Below, piece by piece: positions 43,849 to 52,438 of a stretch of DNA of 64,000 nt (position 1 is the first letter of the stretch; every line of letters starts with the position of its first letter). The DNA is from Sulfitobacter sp. DFL-14 (GTDB taxonomy: Bacteria > Pseudomonadota > Alphaproteobacteria > Rhodobacterales > Rhodobacteraceae). The position numbers were made by a program, and so were the translations under genes. The notes under the pieces were generated by a model, which was given only the letters and a program-made list of their open reading frames with translations, was not told the origin of the DNA and ran no database searches. The stretch is taken from NCBI RefSeq assembly GCF_003335585.1, contig NZ_QBFD01000015.1, forward strand, positions 738,744 through 802,743, in the 5' to 3' direction.

Positions 43849-44113
43849 TCAACAAGCGAATTTGCGATTGTATTGGAGCTTCGTACCTGTAGCAAAGTCC
43901 CGCAGAGCCGCCGTCTGACTAGAGAACTTGCTGCATGTGGTTCGCAATGACCGCTTTTCATGCCGCATCGCAGCGGGCGCGGGCGGTGTTGCCAGGCAGA
44001 AAGGCAGGCTTTGCAAAGTACACAAACTGCGCATTGCCGCCATTCGTGGTCATCACCACATTCGTCATTCCGTTTTCACACCTGCCATTTTCCGCTTCGC
44101 CGCAATAGGTCTG

Positions 44114-44438
44114 TTAAGCCGCCTCGGCGCTGCCCCCTGCCCTGCCCGCCTCCGATCTGGCGATCAGATAATCACAGGCGCGCTGCGCATCGGCGGCGTG
44201 CTTGAAGATCGCGTTTTTGTCCGACCGAAGAACGCGCAGCCAGTTGTGAAGGTAGGCGGCATTCATCTCAAGCGTATGGGCTGTGAAGCCTAGCGTTTGC
44301 CCGAGGAACACGGAGGTCAGTTCCGCGACAATCTCCTCGCGCGCGTAAGAGGTATTGCCGAACTTCGAGAGCCCGAAATCGCGGTTCAGTCGATGGGGGG
44401 CTTTCGTGGCATGGGCCTTATGCCAAAGTTGGGGTTAT
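44114..44438 (-). pseudogene. ArdC-like antirestriction/zincin protein, C-terminal fragment
   Basis: A minus-strand frame from about 44438 reads HRLNRDFGLSKFGNTSYARE, EIVAELTSVFLGQTLG, then AAYLHNWLRVLRSDKNAIFK. These match the C-terminal zincin part of ArdC/DUF1738 proteins (LNRD.G..FG...YA.EELVAE). The DNA-binding N-terminal domain and the usual HE..H motif are missing and a stop lies upstream, so it is a remnant. The gap 43849-44113 before it is empty. Confidence 0.7.
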
Positions 44439-44524
44439 GCCGCCGTGAGAAGAAAAGATCTGCGAAATTTGGCAGATGCCTTGTTTGCGCGCGGCATAAT
44501 CATGGATGCTCCGCGAGGCTAAGA

Positions 44525-44779
44525 TCAGGCTTCGCTTGGATCAGGCCCAAGCATCGCTACGAATTCTGAGAAGCTGTCCGCAACTGGGAAGAAGATTTGG
44601 GCCTCTTCATAGTCATCTTCATCTTGAAAGCCGGTGTCATCTATCAAGATCTGATCGTTGGGCGGGCTGTTGTGCGCGCGGATATAAGTTTTGCCGTGGA
44701 TACCTCTTTGCTGTTCGAATTTTTTGATCTCGTCTGAAGACGTGGTGCTGTTTGTTGTCACGAATTTCATCGAGTCCAC
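44525..44779 (-). CDS. Hypothetical 84-residue acidic protein, possibly a SMI1-like fragment
   Basis: A short acidic open frame (IFFPVADSFSEFVAMLGPDP at its end). The last part resembles the C-terminus of SMI1/KNR4 immunity-type proteins (I.VADSF.EFL..L). The start is a GTG with no convincing ribosome site, and the neighbours are gene fragments, so it may itself be a remnant. Confidence 0.35.
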   Translation of the reverse strand: MDSMKFVTTNSTTSSDEIKKFEQQRGIHGKTYIRAHNSPPNDQILIDDTGFQDEDDYEEAQIFFPVADSFSEFVAMLGPDPSEA

Positions 44780-44842
44780 GCTATCGAAGCACCACCTTGA
44801 TGCCCAGATCGTTGATTTATCACGCTGGGAACAAGCTGCATC

Positions 44843-45133
44843 CTACGTGCATCTTCGACGTGGTGCCACGTCCATCCTGTGGCCGTCTGACATTTCCTGG
44901 GCGAGTTTGTCATGAGTGCAGGATGCAACAAGCCTCCTTACGCCGCCCAGATCTGCGCGGTTTTGAAACAAGGCCTTCGGAATGTTCTCTGCACCGTCAA
45001 ACGCACGCTCGAGGCAATTCAGGAACCAGTTGACCCAAGCGGTGACATCAAGCCCGCCCTTTTGCGTCGTCCCGAACGAATTGTAGCAGGCGCTCCGCTC
45101 CTGCCGGATTTGGGTCGACATGGCGCAACAAGG
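44843..45133 (-). pseudogene. Fic-family protein C-terminal fragment
   Basis: The minus strand encodes MSTQIRQERSACYNSFGTTQ, then KGGLDVTAWVNWFLNCLERA. This matches the helical C-terminal part of Fic proteins (MS.QIR.ER..YY..L..TQKG.LDVT.W..WFL). The HPFxxGNGR catalytic motif is absent, so it is a remnant. Confidence 0.7.
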
Positions 45134-45172
45134 CCCCCGGCCCCATGAACCCCAGCGTTCCGGCACGGGTCG

Positions 45173-45481
45173 TCAGCCTTCTGACAGATACGCCGTCAAA
45201 TTCTGATGGGCATGCAATATGCGGATGATCTCAACCCCCTGCCCTTCCTGTTGATAAATCACCAGATGCGCGCCGCTGGGATGGATATGCACAGGCGGCG
45301 AAAACTCGTTGCGCGCGCGGGCCATCTCGGGAAATTCGGCCAGCAGATCGAAAAGCGCGAACAGATTATCCGCATAGCGATCGGCCTGTGCGATCCCCCA
45401 CCGTTCGACTCCATCACGCCAGATATTGCCAAGGTCGGCTTCTGCCGCAGGGCGAACAGTCCACCCGTTACTTTGTGCCAT
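45173..45481 (-). CDS. parE: ParE/RelE superfamily toxin
   Basis: A 102-residue toxin of the ParE type (WTVRPAAEADLGNIWRDGVE, ARNEFSPPVHIHPSGAHLVI, VEIIRILHAHQNLTAYL). The ATG at 45481 overlaps the antitoxin gene by 14 nt, the common ParDE layout. ParE toxins usually poison DNA gyrase and stabilise plasmids. Residues before this start in the longer frame lie in the antitoxin gene and are not coding here. Confidence 0.9.
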   Translation of the reverse strand: MAQSNGWTVRPAAEADLGNIWRDGVERWGIAQADRYADNLFALFDLLAEFPEMARARNEFSPPVHIHPSGAHLVIYQQEGQGVEIIRILHAHQNLTAYLSEG

Positions 45482-45713
45482 GCTGCCTGTGCATCCGGGC
45501 CTTGAACGCGTCGCGATCCAGCTCCGTTGGAGCACCACTGGCCAGCCCGGCGTCCACCGCCCCCTGAAGCTCTGCAATTGCCTCCGTGCGGGCGCGATCG
45601 CGTCGGATCAGATCGCGCACATAGTCGCTGGAGTTTGCATAGCGTCCGGTTCTGGCCTGTTCTTCAACCCAGGTTTTCATCGGATCCGGCAGAGAAATGT
45701 TCATGGTGCTCAT
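45468..45713 (-). CDS. parD: ParD-type antitoxin
   Basis: An 81-residue ribbon-helix-helix antitoxin: N-terminal strand MNISLPDPMKTWVEEQ, then TGRYANSSDYVRDLIRRDRA, and a C-terminal toxin-binding helix. The ATG at 45713 is preceded by AGGAG; the TTG further upstream is not needed. Its own promoter region holds a perfect inverted repeat at 45737, probably the autoregulatory operator. Confidence 0.92.
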   Translation of the reverse strand: MSTMNISLPDPMKTWVEEQARTGRYANSSDYVRDLIRRDRARTEAIAELQGAVDAGLASGAPTELDRDAFKARMHRQHGTK

Positions 45714-45736
45714 GTCTGTCTCCTTCCGGAAACATG

Positions 45737-45755
45737 TATGGCAATCTTTGCCATA
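45737..45755. promoter_or_regulatory. parDE operator (TATGGCAA-TCT-TTGCCATA)
   Basis: A perfect 8-3-8 inverted repeat lies 24 nt upstream of the parD start. Ribbon-helix-helix antitoxins bind such repeats to repress their own operon. Confidence 0.65.
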
Positions 45756-45827
45756 ATGCAACGCTGACGCCTTCGTTCAGCCCTCCACAACAAACACAAT
45801 ACGGCGCCCAGGACCCACGTCCTCGCT

Positions 45828-47006
45828 CTACCCCTCCGGTGCCATCTCGTCCCAGAAGGCCACGATGGCCTGATAGTTCAGCGCCGACATCCAGCCGTGC
45901 CGCTCAAAATCATCCCGCGCCGCTGCACTCTCCAGCTGCGTCAGGAACAACCGCTTGTCCGCATCCCGCTGCGTCGGCGTCCGCGCCGCCGCAAGGTCCC
46001 GCACCCGCGCCAGCCTCTTCCCCCGCTCACTGGTCACCGGCTGCACCACCTCCGCCGGTTTGTAATCGTCCCGCAGCGCCGCCGTCAGATAGCGCACAGG
46101 GTTCTGCACACCCTCCTGCCCCGCCACATAATCCAGCTTCTCGCTCACATGCTCCGCCCCATGCTCACTCACCCACTGCCGTGCCAGCCGGTCGCTGACC
46201 CCAAGTGCCCGCAGCTTTGCATAGACAGGCGTGTTCCGCAGCCCCTCGCCATCGTCCAGGTCCAGGATCGCCAGCTGCGGGTTCTCCGCAATATGAAACC
46301 GGATCTCCACAACCTCGCGCCCGCGCTTGCGCACCTCCGGCGTCACCACGATGTTCGAGGTCTTGTTCACCTCCGCCACGCTCGGCTTGATGATCTTGGC
46401 GTTCAGATGCTTGTAGCTCTGGTAATAGGGGCTGTCGTCCACCCCCATCAGCCGCCGGAACAGGTCCAGCGACCACCAGCCGGTGCTTTTTGTCCGCACA
46501 AACCGGTAGCAATTTTCATAAAGCGCCAGCGCATGCCCGCTGGTGAACCGCCGCTGGATGTTCAGGTTGATCAGCGCAAAGACCTTGGGGTCGTTCAGCT
46601 TCGCCGCCAGCGCGGGAGAATAGGCATATTCGCAAACCCCCGCCTTCAGCTTGGCATAGCTCAACAGGCTGGAGACGCCCCATTCCTGCTGGCCCTTGTC
46701 ATCCAGCATGTCCCATTCCGCAACAGTCTCTGCAAGGCCGCGCAGAGACTGTTTAAGCGTGTCCATGTCGTTGGAGTTGTAACCGATCATCATGCACAGG
46801 GTCCGCGCATCAATCAGATGGGTCTGCTGGTCGATCAGCGTGTCATAGGCGTTCAGCAACAGCACATTCGACAGCTTGCGTTGGAGCAATGTCAGCTTAC
46901 CCGACACATGGATCGCCGCCACATGTTTCTTTACCGCCCCGCGCCGCAGGGCGCCGGTCAGCTTCTCACGTTGAATATCTTCTGTTTTCTCTGCTCGTAT
47001 GGCCAA
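45828..47006 (-). CDS. Plasmid replication initiator, Rep_3-like winged-helix protein
   Basis: A 392-residue initiator with two winged-helix parts: LTLLQRKLSNVLLLNAYDTL to MIGYNSNDMDTLKQSLRGLA, and FTSGHALALYENCYRFV to STGWWSLDLFRRLMGVDD. The C-terminal 120 residues are charged and less conserved. This is the Rep_3/RepA-type architecture found on alphaproteobacterial plasmids. It is divergent from parAB with a 496-nt intergenic origin region. It should bind that region and open it for replication. Confidence 0.85.
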   Translation of the reverse strand: MAIRAEKTEDIQREKLTGALRRGAVKKHVAAIHVSGKLTLLQRKLSNVLLLNAYDTLIDQQTHLIDARTLCMMIGYNSNDMDTLKQSLRGLAETVAEWDMLDDKGQQEWGVSSLLSYAKLKAGVCEYAYSPALAAKLNDPKVFALINLNIQRRFTSGHALALYENCYRFVRTKSTGWWSLDLFRRLMGVDDSPYYQSYKHLNAKIIKPSVAEVNKTSNIVVTPEVRKRGREVVEIRFHIAENPQLAILDLDDGEGLRNTPVYAKLRALGVSDRLARQWVSEHGAEHVSEKLDYVAGQEGVQNPVRYLTAALRDDYKPAEVVQPVTSERGKRLARVRDLAAARTPTQRDADKRLFLTQLESAAARDDFERHGWMSALNYQAIVAFWDEMAPEG

Positions 47007-47502
47007 AGGTTTGATTCCTTCTTGTGCCGCTTGTCCACAGTATCACCCGTTCCAGTACCCGACGACAAGAACTTTCTGGATACCTATGCGACACCCCTGC
47101 CCTGCCGCCGCAATGCCCGTGCAAAGGGACCCATTTACGGGTCTGACCTCAACCTCACCCCAGGCGATTCTCCCAATTTCGACCCTAAACTGCCTGATAC
47201 CGCGGCTGGATACCCTAAAACCCGCGAATCGCAGCCCTTTGTCCTGTATCCGGGTGCCTTTGCGCCTGTTTTCAGGCACCCCTGGTCCCGGATACAGGTC
47301 CTCAACATAAGCTAATATTCTGTAAGTAAATGCTTATTAGCGCGCAAAGACTCTAAATATCCTAAAGACTCTACAACATTTGGTGTCGTTCTTTTCGATA
47401 TTTGTCATCCAGTCCCACCTTTCAAAGTTGCGATTCACTTTGGACATGTGATGTGCGATTATATCGGCGACATTGCACAAACTTGCATACATCCGAGGGT
47501 AC
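47007..47502. other. Probable origin of replication (oriV) and rep/par control region
   Basis: This 496-nt gap between divergent rep and parA holds no gene. It contains a DnaA-box-like TTGTCCACA (47031-47039), a nested pair of inverted repeats (47243-47298), an AT-rich stretch (about 47305-47400) and a direct repeat AAAGACTCTA (47346-47355 and 47364-47373, 18 nt apart). The combination of initiator gene, DnaA box, dyads and AT-rich DNA is what a Rep_3-type origin should have. No long iteron array was seen. Confidence 0.65.
47243..47298. repeat. Nested inverted repeats in oriV
   Basis: Outer arms CCTGTATCCGGG (47243-47254) and CCCGGATACAGG (47287-47298) are perfect complements. Inner arms GGTGCCT (47253-47259) and AGGCACC (47274-47280) nest inside. 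This may be the Rep autoregulation operator or an incompatibility determinant. Confidence 0.6.
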
Positions 47503-48894
47503 ATGACAAATTCAGGCAAGCCGACCCCACCCCCCTATTTCAACATCGACCCTGAAACAGCGGCCTCCCGTCTGTCAGAGCCTATTGATACCCTGCGATT
47601 CGCGAAAGCGGCGACTTTTGCATCCAAGGGCCGGGATGATCTGGCCAAGCGCGGCTATGCGCCCGACGGGCGCAAGCGCCTGCGCAAATTCTCGACCTGG
47701 GAAGTCTGCCGCTACCTTCTGGACATTGCACCGGCCCATCTGCGCCGCGTGCTCAAGGCGCATCCGGACCTGCCTCAGGGCGCCGGTGAAGGCAATTCCA
47801 AATGGTTCACCCTGGAGGAGGTGCTGGCCCTGCGCGAATATTTCGCCACCGAAGGCTCAGCTTCCAAGCAATACAAATCCTTCCGTCCCAAGGGGCAACC
47901 GGCCAAGGTCATCGCCGTGGCCAACTTCAAGGGCGGCGTGGGCAAGACCAGCACCGCGGCGCATCTTGCCATGTCCGCCGCCCTCGACGGTTACCGCGTT
48001 CTGGTGATCGACCTTGACAGTCAGGGCTCCATGACCTCGATCATGGGGGGTAAGGTCGAAGACGAATGGCAGACCGCCTTCCCTCTTCTGGCCCGTGACT
48101 ACGCGCGCCATGTGCAGGCCGAAAATACCAACCGTCGTGTTGCCGGCACCACCGAACTGCCGCTTGACGAAACCTTAACCGAGAGCCTTGAGGTTTCGCC
48201 GCGAAACCTGATCCAGCCAACCCATTGGCCGAACATCGACCTGATCGGCGCCCAGCTCAACCTCTATTGGGCCGAATTTCAGGTCCCTGTCTGGCGGATG
48301 CAGGCGCGGTCCTGGCCGCTGTGGGACGCGCTGACAAACGCGCTGCAGACGGACCAGATACTTGAGGACTACGACATCATCTTGCTCGATACCCCCCCTG
48401 CCCTGGGCTACCTGACGATCAACGCGCTCTCGGCTGCCGACATCCTGCTGGTTCCGCTTGGCGCATCCTTTCTGGAGTTCGACTCCACGGGCCGGTTCTT
48501 TGACATGCTCTACTCGACTTTCGCCAGCATCGAAGAAGGCGAAAACCGTCTGCGCCGCCAGGACGGCATGCCTGAGATGAAATTCGAATGGGACGCGGTG
48601 CGCGCCCTGATCACCCGTTTTGACGCCGCCCAGCAAACCGATCTGGCCAATGTGATCCAGGCCTATTTCGGCGACTTCATGACCACCTATCGACAGGAAC
48701 TAACCGCGATGGTGGGTCAGGCAGGTGAACAGGTGAACGGCATTTACGAGGCGGACTACCGCGAATTCAACCGCGACACCTATGTGCGGGGGCGTGAAAC
48801 CTTTGACCGCACCTGGGCAGAGATCAAGGAGATCCTGCTCGGCACATGGTGGCGCGACATGCAGATGGAGGCACATGAAGATGGCAAAGCGTAG
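47503..48894 (+). CDS. parA: ParA partition ATPase
   Basis: A 463-residue type Ia ParA. An N-terminal HTH-like region (about 60-110) precedes the deviant Walker A FKGGVGKTSTAAHL (143-149 core), the switch region VIDLDSQGSMTSI and the Walker B-like IILLDTPPALG. It moves plasmid copies apart with ParB. The ATG at 47503 follows GAGGGT; a TTG at 47473 is less likely. Its coding sequence contains a parS-like palindrome at 48191. The stop overlaps the parB start by 20 nt. Confidence 0.9.
   Translation: MTNSGKPTPPPYFNIDPETAASRLSEPIDTLRFAKAATFASKGRDDLAKRGYAPDGRKRLRKFSTWEVCRYLLDIAPAHLRRVLKAHPDLPQGAGEGNSKWFTLEEVLALREYFATEGSASKQYKSFRPKGQPAKVIAVANFKGGVGKTSTAAHLAMSAALDGYRVLVIDLDSQGSMTSIMGGKVEDEWQTAFPLLARDYARHVQAENTNRRVAGTTELPLDETLTESLEVSPRNLIQPTHWPNIDLIGAQLNLYWAEFQVPVWRMQARSWPLWDALTNALQTDQILEDYDIILLDTPPALGYLTINALSAADILLVPLGASFLEFDSTGRFFDMLYSTFASIEEGENRLRRQDGMPEMKFEWDAVRALITRFDAAQQTDLANVIQAYFGDFMTTYRQELTAMVGQAGEQVNGIYEADYREFNRDTYVRGRETFDRTWAEIKEILLGTWWRDMQMEAHEDGKA
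48191..48209. repeat. parS-like palindrome 1, inside parA
   Basis: AGGTTTCGCCGCGAAACCT is palindromic except for its central base. The 15-bp core GTTTCGCCGCGAAAC (48193-48207) recurs identically at 48943 and 49971. Confidence 0.7.
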
Positions 48895-49969
48895 ACGGCT
48901 GGAGGCACCCAGCACTGACGACCTCAGCAGGATTGAAGAGGAGTTTCGCCGCGAAACCTCCCCACTGAAATCCGGTGTCGGCGCCCCCATTGCGCAGGTC
49001 GCGGCCGACAGCACCGACGCGATGATTTCAGACGCGCAGGCACGCGATCAATCCGATGCCAAGGCGATGCGTATGGCCCGCGACAAGGGCCTGGTGATCC
49101 TCGAAATCCCGCTCGACCAGATCCAGCCCGATGCGATGATCCGCGACCGCACGGTGCTGATTGCCGAAGAAATGGCCGAGCTTCAGGATTCCATCGCCCT
49201 GAACGGCCTGCGCCTCCCGATCGAGGTTTTTGCCCTGCCCGATCCTCAGCCCGACGGCCCCCGCTATGGGGTCCTCTCCGGCTATCGCCGTTTCAAGGCG
49301 ATGCAGCATCTCTTTGATCTGACCGAGCTGGAAAAATACGCCACCATCCGCGCCATCCTGCGGGACCCTGACCAGATGGGCGGTGCCTTTGCGGCGATGA
49401 TCGAAGAGAATGAAATACGGGCTTCGCTCAGCCATTTTGAGCGGGGCAGGATCGTCGTGATTGCCGTCAAACAGGGGTCCTTCATCAACGTCGAAGAGGC
49501 CGTGAACGCGTTGTTTCCGTCAGCCTCCAAGGCCAAGCGCAGCAAGATCCGCTCCTTCGCCCTGATCTTCGAAGAGCTGGGTGACATGCTGACATTCCCC
49601 GAGACACTGAAAGAAAAGGAGGGCTTGCGGCTGGCGCAAGCATTGCGTGGCGGCGGCGAGGCGCGGCTGCGCGAGGTCCTGGCCTCCGACGAACCGGCCA
49701 CGGCAGAGCAGGAGGCTCAGCTGCTGAGCCTGGCGCTGGACGAATTCGAAAGCAAGCCGCGCGATCTGCGCAGGGGTGGGCGCCCCGCGGCGAAATTGCC
49801 GCCGTCAGGATGGCAGGATAACCGCACGCTGCACCTGTCCAGCGGCATCACCCTGCAACGCGACGAGGATTCCCATGGCCATCTGATCCGGTTGTCAGGC
49901 AAGGGTCTGAGCACCGATCTGATCGATTCCGTGATGGTCGAGCTGCAGAACCTGCTGGAGAAACCCTGA
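48875..49969 (+). CDS. parB: ParB/RepB-type partition protein
   Basis: A 364-residue ParB. The N-terminal ParB/Srx domain shows VILEIPLDQIQPDAMIRDR and YGVLSGYRRFKAMQHL (the GxRR box). It is followed by IEENEIRASLSHFERGRIVV and an HTH region around FINVEEAVNALFPSASKAKR. It binds parS and loads onto DNA as the ParA partner. The ATG at 48875 is preceded by GGAGG; 48881 is an alternative. Two parS-like sites fall in this gene, one near its start and one over its stop codon. Confidence 0.9.
   Translation: MKMAKRRRLEAPSTDDLSRIEEEFRRETSPLKSGVGAPIAQVAADSTDAMISDAQARDQSDAKAMRMARDKGLVILEIPLDQIQPDAMIRDRTVLIAEEMAELQDSIALNGLRLPIEVFALPDPQPDGPRYGVLSGYRRFKAMQHLFDLTELEKYATIRAILRDPDQMGGAFAAMIEENEIRASLSHFERGRIVVIAVKQGSFINVEEAVNALFPSASKAKRSKIRSFALIFEELGDMLTFPETLKEKEGLRLAQALRGGGEARLREVLASDEPATAEQEAQLLSLALDEFESKPRDLRRGGRPAAKLPPSGWQDNRTLHLSSGITLQRDEDSHGHLIRLSGKGLSTDLIDSVMVELQNLLEKP
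48943..48957. repeat. parS-like palindrome 2, inside parB
   Basis: GTTTCGCCGCGAAAC, identical to the core of the copies at 48193 and 49971, lies 68 nt into parB. Confidence 0.7.
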
Positions 49970-49988
49970 GGTTTCGCCGCGAAACCTC
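49968..49988. repeat. parS-like palindrome 3, at the parB stop codon
   Basis: The longest copy is a 21-bp palindrome with arms GAGGTTTCGC and GCGAAACCTC around one central base. It overlaps the parB stop (TGA 49967-49969). Confidence 0.75.
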
Positions 49989-50007
49989 GGTGTGCCGGGC
50001 AGGGGTT

Positions 50008-50616
50008 CTACAACCCGGCTGCTTTGGTCAGTCTCACTCGGAGCCGGTCCCGTCTACGTTGATACCGGCGGGTCATCTCGGCAGAGGCATGCCCGAGTTG
50101 CTTCTGCACGTAGCGTTCATCGACTTCCGCCGAACTGGCAAGACCGGCGCGCTTGATCAGCCGAGCGATATGCTTGTCGTTGCGCGATCCCTGAGCCTGC
50201 GCAAATCGAAGGGCAGTGCAGCGACCATCGCGAGGATGTCTTCGGCCAAAATCGCTTTCTTCTGGACCGGCGGCCGTGCGTGTTTGCGCTTGGTTCCGGC
50301 TAGAACGGTGGCGATGTGCGGGCCTTGCGGTCAAGTGTAAGCCCCCGTAGTGCGTAATTCCAAGCAGGTTCCGATAGCCGACGGTCAATAGTCGAGACAG
50401 TGAGGGCAGGGGACCGGAGGCCAAACCCGCAAGGTAAAGCCCGATCATTTCGGGCAAAGGGGGCAGGGGATCGGTGCCTTTCATCCGGCACCAGCGAGTG
50501 AAGTGCCCCCAGTCCGTCTCGTATGCTTTCAGGGTATTGTCCGAGGCCGCGGCGCGCGTACAACCGCGCGCAGCTTCAACCAAGCAGCCGAGCTTGCCGG
50601 ACCCGGCGACATGCAT
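50008..50616 (-). pseudogene. Tyrosine recombinase/integrase remnant
   Basis: The minus strand holds an N-terminal SAM-like domain (SDNTLKAYETDWGHFTRWCR) and the far C-terminal catalytic end (VQKQLGHASAEMTRRYQRRR, carrying the H and Y motifs). The middle, with the first catalytic Arg region, is shortened and split between frames (TIDRRLSEPAWNYALRG in another frame). It is a broken phage- or plasmid-type integrase next to the partition genes. Confidence 0.8.
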
Positions 50617-50642
50617 GGGACTTCAATATCCCCAATCTCGTC

Positions 50643-50671
50643 TTGTTCGTTAGATAAGCCTGCACTATACT
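50643..50671 (+). promoter_or_regulatory. Sigma-70-like promoter of ccdAB
   Basis: TTGTTC (50643-50648) and TATACT (50666-50671) are 17 nt apart, and the ccdA start lies 32 nt downstream. Confidence 0.5.
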
Positions 50672-50703
50672 CCTTATTCATACGCTTACTCCGAGAAGGT
50701 GCT

Positions 50704-50925
50704 ATGGGACGTGTGAAAGTAAATTTGACGTTGGATTCTGAGGTCGCGCAATCAGCACGATCACTTGGCCTCAACATGTCGCGCCTTGCGGAGGCGGCGA
50801 TTGTCGAGGCCGCCAAGATCGAGCGGAATCGCTTGTGGCGCGCCGAAAACCAGTCCGCACTTAGCGCTTACGCTGAGGAAGTCGCAACCGAAGGGCTGCC
50901 ACTCGCTGGCTACAGAAGCTTTTAG
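50704..50925 (+). CDS. ccdA: CcdA-type antitoxin
   Basis: A 73-residue antitoxin: N-terminal ribbon-helix-helix (VKVNLTLDSEVAQSARSLGL) and a C-terminal tail rich in the CcdA pattern (WRAENQSALSAYAEEVATEG). It neutralises CcdB and represses the operon. The ATG at 50704 has a GAAGG site upstream. The toxin gene follows after 12 nt. Confidence 0.9.
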   Translation: MGRVKVNLTLDSEVAQSARSLGLNMSRLAEAAIVEAAKIERNRLWRAENQSALSAYAEEVATEGLPLAGYRSF

Positions 50926-50937
50926 GTTAGAACCAGT

Positions 50938-51231
50938 ATGGCGCAGTTTGACCTTTACCGTCTCCGAGGCGGGCAGCTTGTCGTAGATCTTCAGACTGAC
51001 CTGATTGGAATCGAGGCATCGCGTATCGTTGCGCCCTTGCGCGAGGCGGGCCAATACACGGTATTCCCTGGACTGACGCCGACTGTCGAGGTCGATGGAG
51101 AGGCTTGGATTGTTCGAGTTCAAGAACTGGCGGCGGTGCCGGGATCGGAATTGCGCGAACTTGTGGGCTCGCTTGAAGTGGATCGAGACCGCCTGAAACG
51201 CGCGTTGGATATCCTCATCGATGGGATTTGA
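50938..51231 (+). CDS. ccdB: CcdB-type toxin
   Basis: A 97-residue gyrase-poison toxin of the CcdB/MazF fold (MAQFDLYRLRGGQLVVDLQT, RIVAPLREAG, FPGLTPTVEVDGEAW). The C-terminal helix (LEVDRDRLKRALDILIDGI) corresponds to the gyrase-contacting end, though the family's terminal Trp-Gly-Ile is here Asp-Gly-Ile. It stabilises the plasmid by killing plasmid-free cells. The following 244 nt (51232-51475) show no gene. Confidence 0.9.
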   Translation: MAQFDLYRLRGGQLVVDLQTDLIGIEASRIVAPLREAGQYTVFPGLTPTVEVDGEAWIVRVQELAAVPGSELRELVGSLEVDRDRLKRALDILIDGI

Positions 51232-51475
51232 CCCGATCCCGAAGTAGCGATCTTCAGAAAGCCGAGGGCAGGGTGCTCTCTCACGTCGTCCTCATTCGTG
51301 TAAGACCCGTTTGGCGCTGCTGAGGTCGATTTCTCGTGGTTTTCTGACATGGAGCTGAGCATATTGTTTGACGACTGATAATGCAAACTTATTGGACATA
51401 TCAAAGAGCTGTAAGGTGGGGCGGTTTGAGTGGTATTTACTGGAATTAAGCGCCGTGGCGAGTTAGTGTCTCGGC

Positions 51476-52438
51476 ATGACCTATCAGCCCGCAACTGTCT
51501 CTGACGACGTGAACACTCTACCCAAGCTGCCGGGCTGGGTCACCTCTGGACGTGCCGAAACCCTTGAAACTGTGGCATTTCGGTCTGGAGCAGCGCTCAC
51601 GGTATTAAATCAACTGGTCAGCGATCCGTCCCAAGGCGTGCCTCTTAAACTGCTGGCCAACCAGCTTGCACTACGAGCGGCCACGGCGACGTCTAAACTC
51701 GAAGGCCGTCTTGCCCGAGAGGCTGATATCCGCGACGCTTACCACTTGGCACCGCCCGGAGAGGCACGCGGCCCCGATGGTGATATCTTGGCGTTTTGGC
51801 GAGATGCGGCGCGTCTCAAATTGACGGGGCGGGACTGGCACGACGGTGTGCAAAGCTTGGTTGGCGCGGCGTTTGCCGATGATGTCTTGAGGGTGATAGG
51901 GGTTGGTGCCGATTGCGCAAAATCCCATGGACCGTTGGCGGGATGTATTGCCGTGATGCGCGCGGTTCTGGAAATGGATGATCGGGCGGAGCAGATCGCC
52001 TGTCTGCTCTCGGATATTGTCCTTGCGCGGGCATTGAACTGGATGTCACTGCTGCCTGTCACGGCACAAGACCTTACGAAAAAGATGTTGCGCGACCTGA
52101 TTGAAGAAGGGCAGGGGGCGGATCTGAAAGTTCAGGCGCGCCTGTTGATGTCTATCGAAGATACGATCCGCTTGGCGCGCGATCTGGCAGCGCGGGCGAC
52201 TTTGCTGCAGGCCGCGGCTCCGAAGCTGCGCGCCAAAGGATCTGATGCGGCCGTCGCGTTGTTCCTTACTGAAGATGCGATTGGGCCTTCAATGATGCTG
52301 TCACCAACAATCCAGGGCAGCACCATTCCGATGACCGATCGCGCTGCGCGCCGGTTTTGTGATCGGCTCGTCGAACTGGGCGTCGCGCGTGAGCTCACTG
52401 GACGGGCTACGTTCCGGCTGTATGGGATTGTGCGATGA
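51476..52438 (+). CDS. DUF1403 family protein
   Basis: A 320-residue protein of the DUF1403 type (FRSGAALTVLNQLV, ANQLALRAATATSKLEGRLA READIRDA region, C-terminal winged-helix-like MTDRAARRFCDRLVELGVAR). It is coupled to scpB by a 4-nt overlap. The pair is typical of alphaproteobacterial plasmids and integrated elements. Function unknown; the link with ScpB suggests DNA handling or segregation. Confidence 0.82.
   Translation: MTYQPATVSDDVNTLPKLPGWVTSGRAETLETVAFRSGAALTVLNQLVSDPSQGVPLKLLANQLALRAATATSKLEGRLAREADIRDAYHLAPPGEARGPDGDILAFWRDAARLKLTGRDWHDGVQSLVGAAFADDVLRVIGVGADCAKSHGPLAGCIAVMRAVLEMDDRAEQIACLLSDIVLARALNWMSLLPVTAQDLTKKMLRDLIEEGQGADLKVQARLLMSIEDTIRLARDLAARATLLQAAAPKLRAKGSDAAVALFLTEDAIGPSMMLSPTIQGSTIPMTDRAARRFCDRLVELGVARELTGRATFRLYGIVR

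Noticed and set aside
45897..47315. A 472-codon open frame on the plus strand over rep and the origin
   Set aside because: It is antisense to the well-supported replication initiator and is rich in Arg, Pro and His without motifs.
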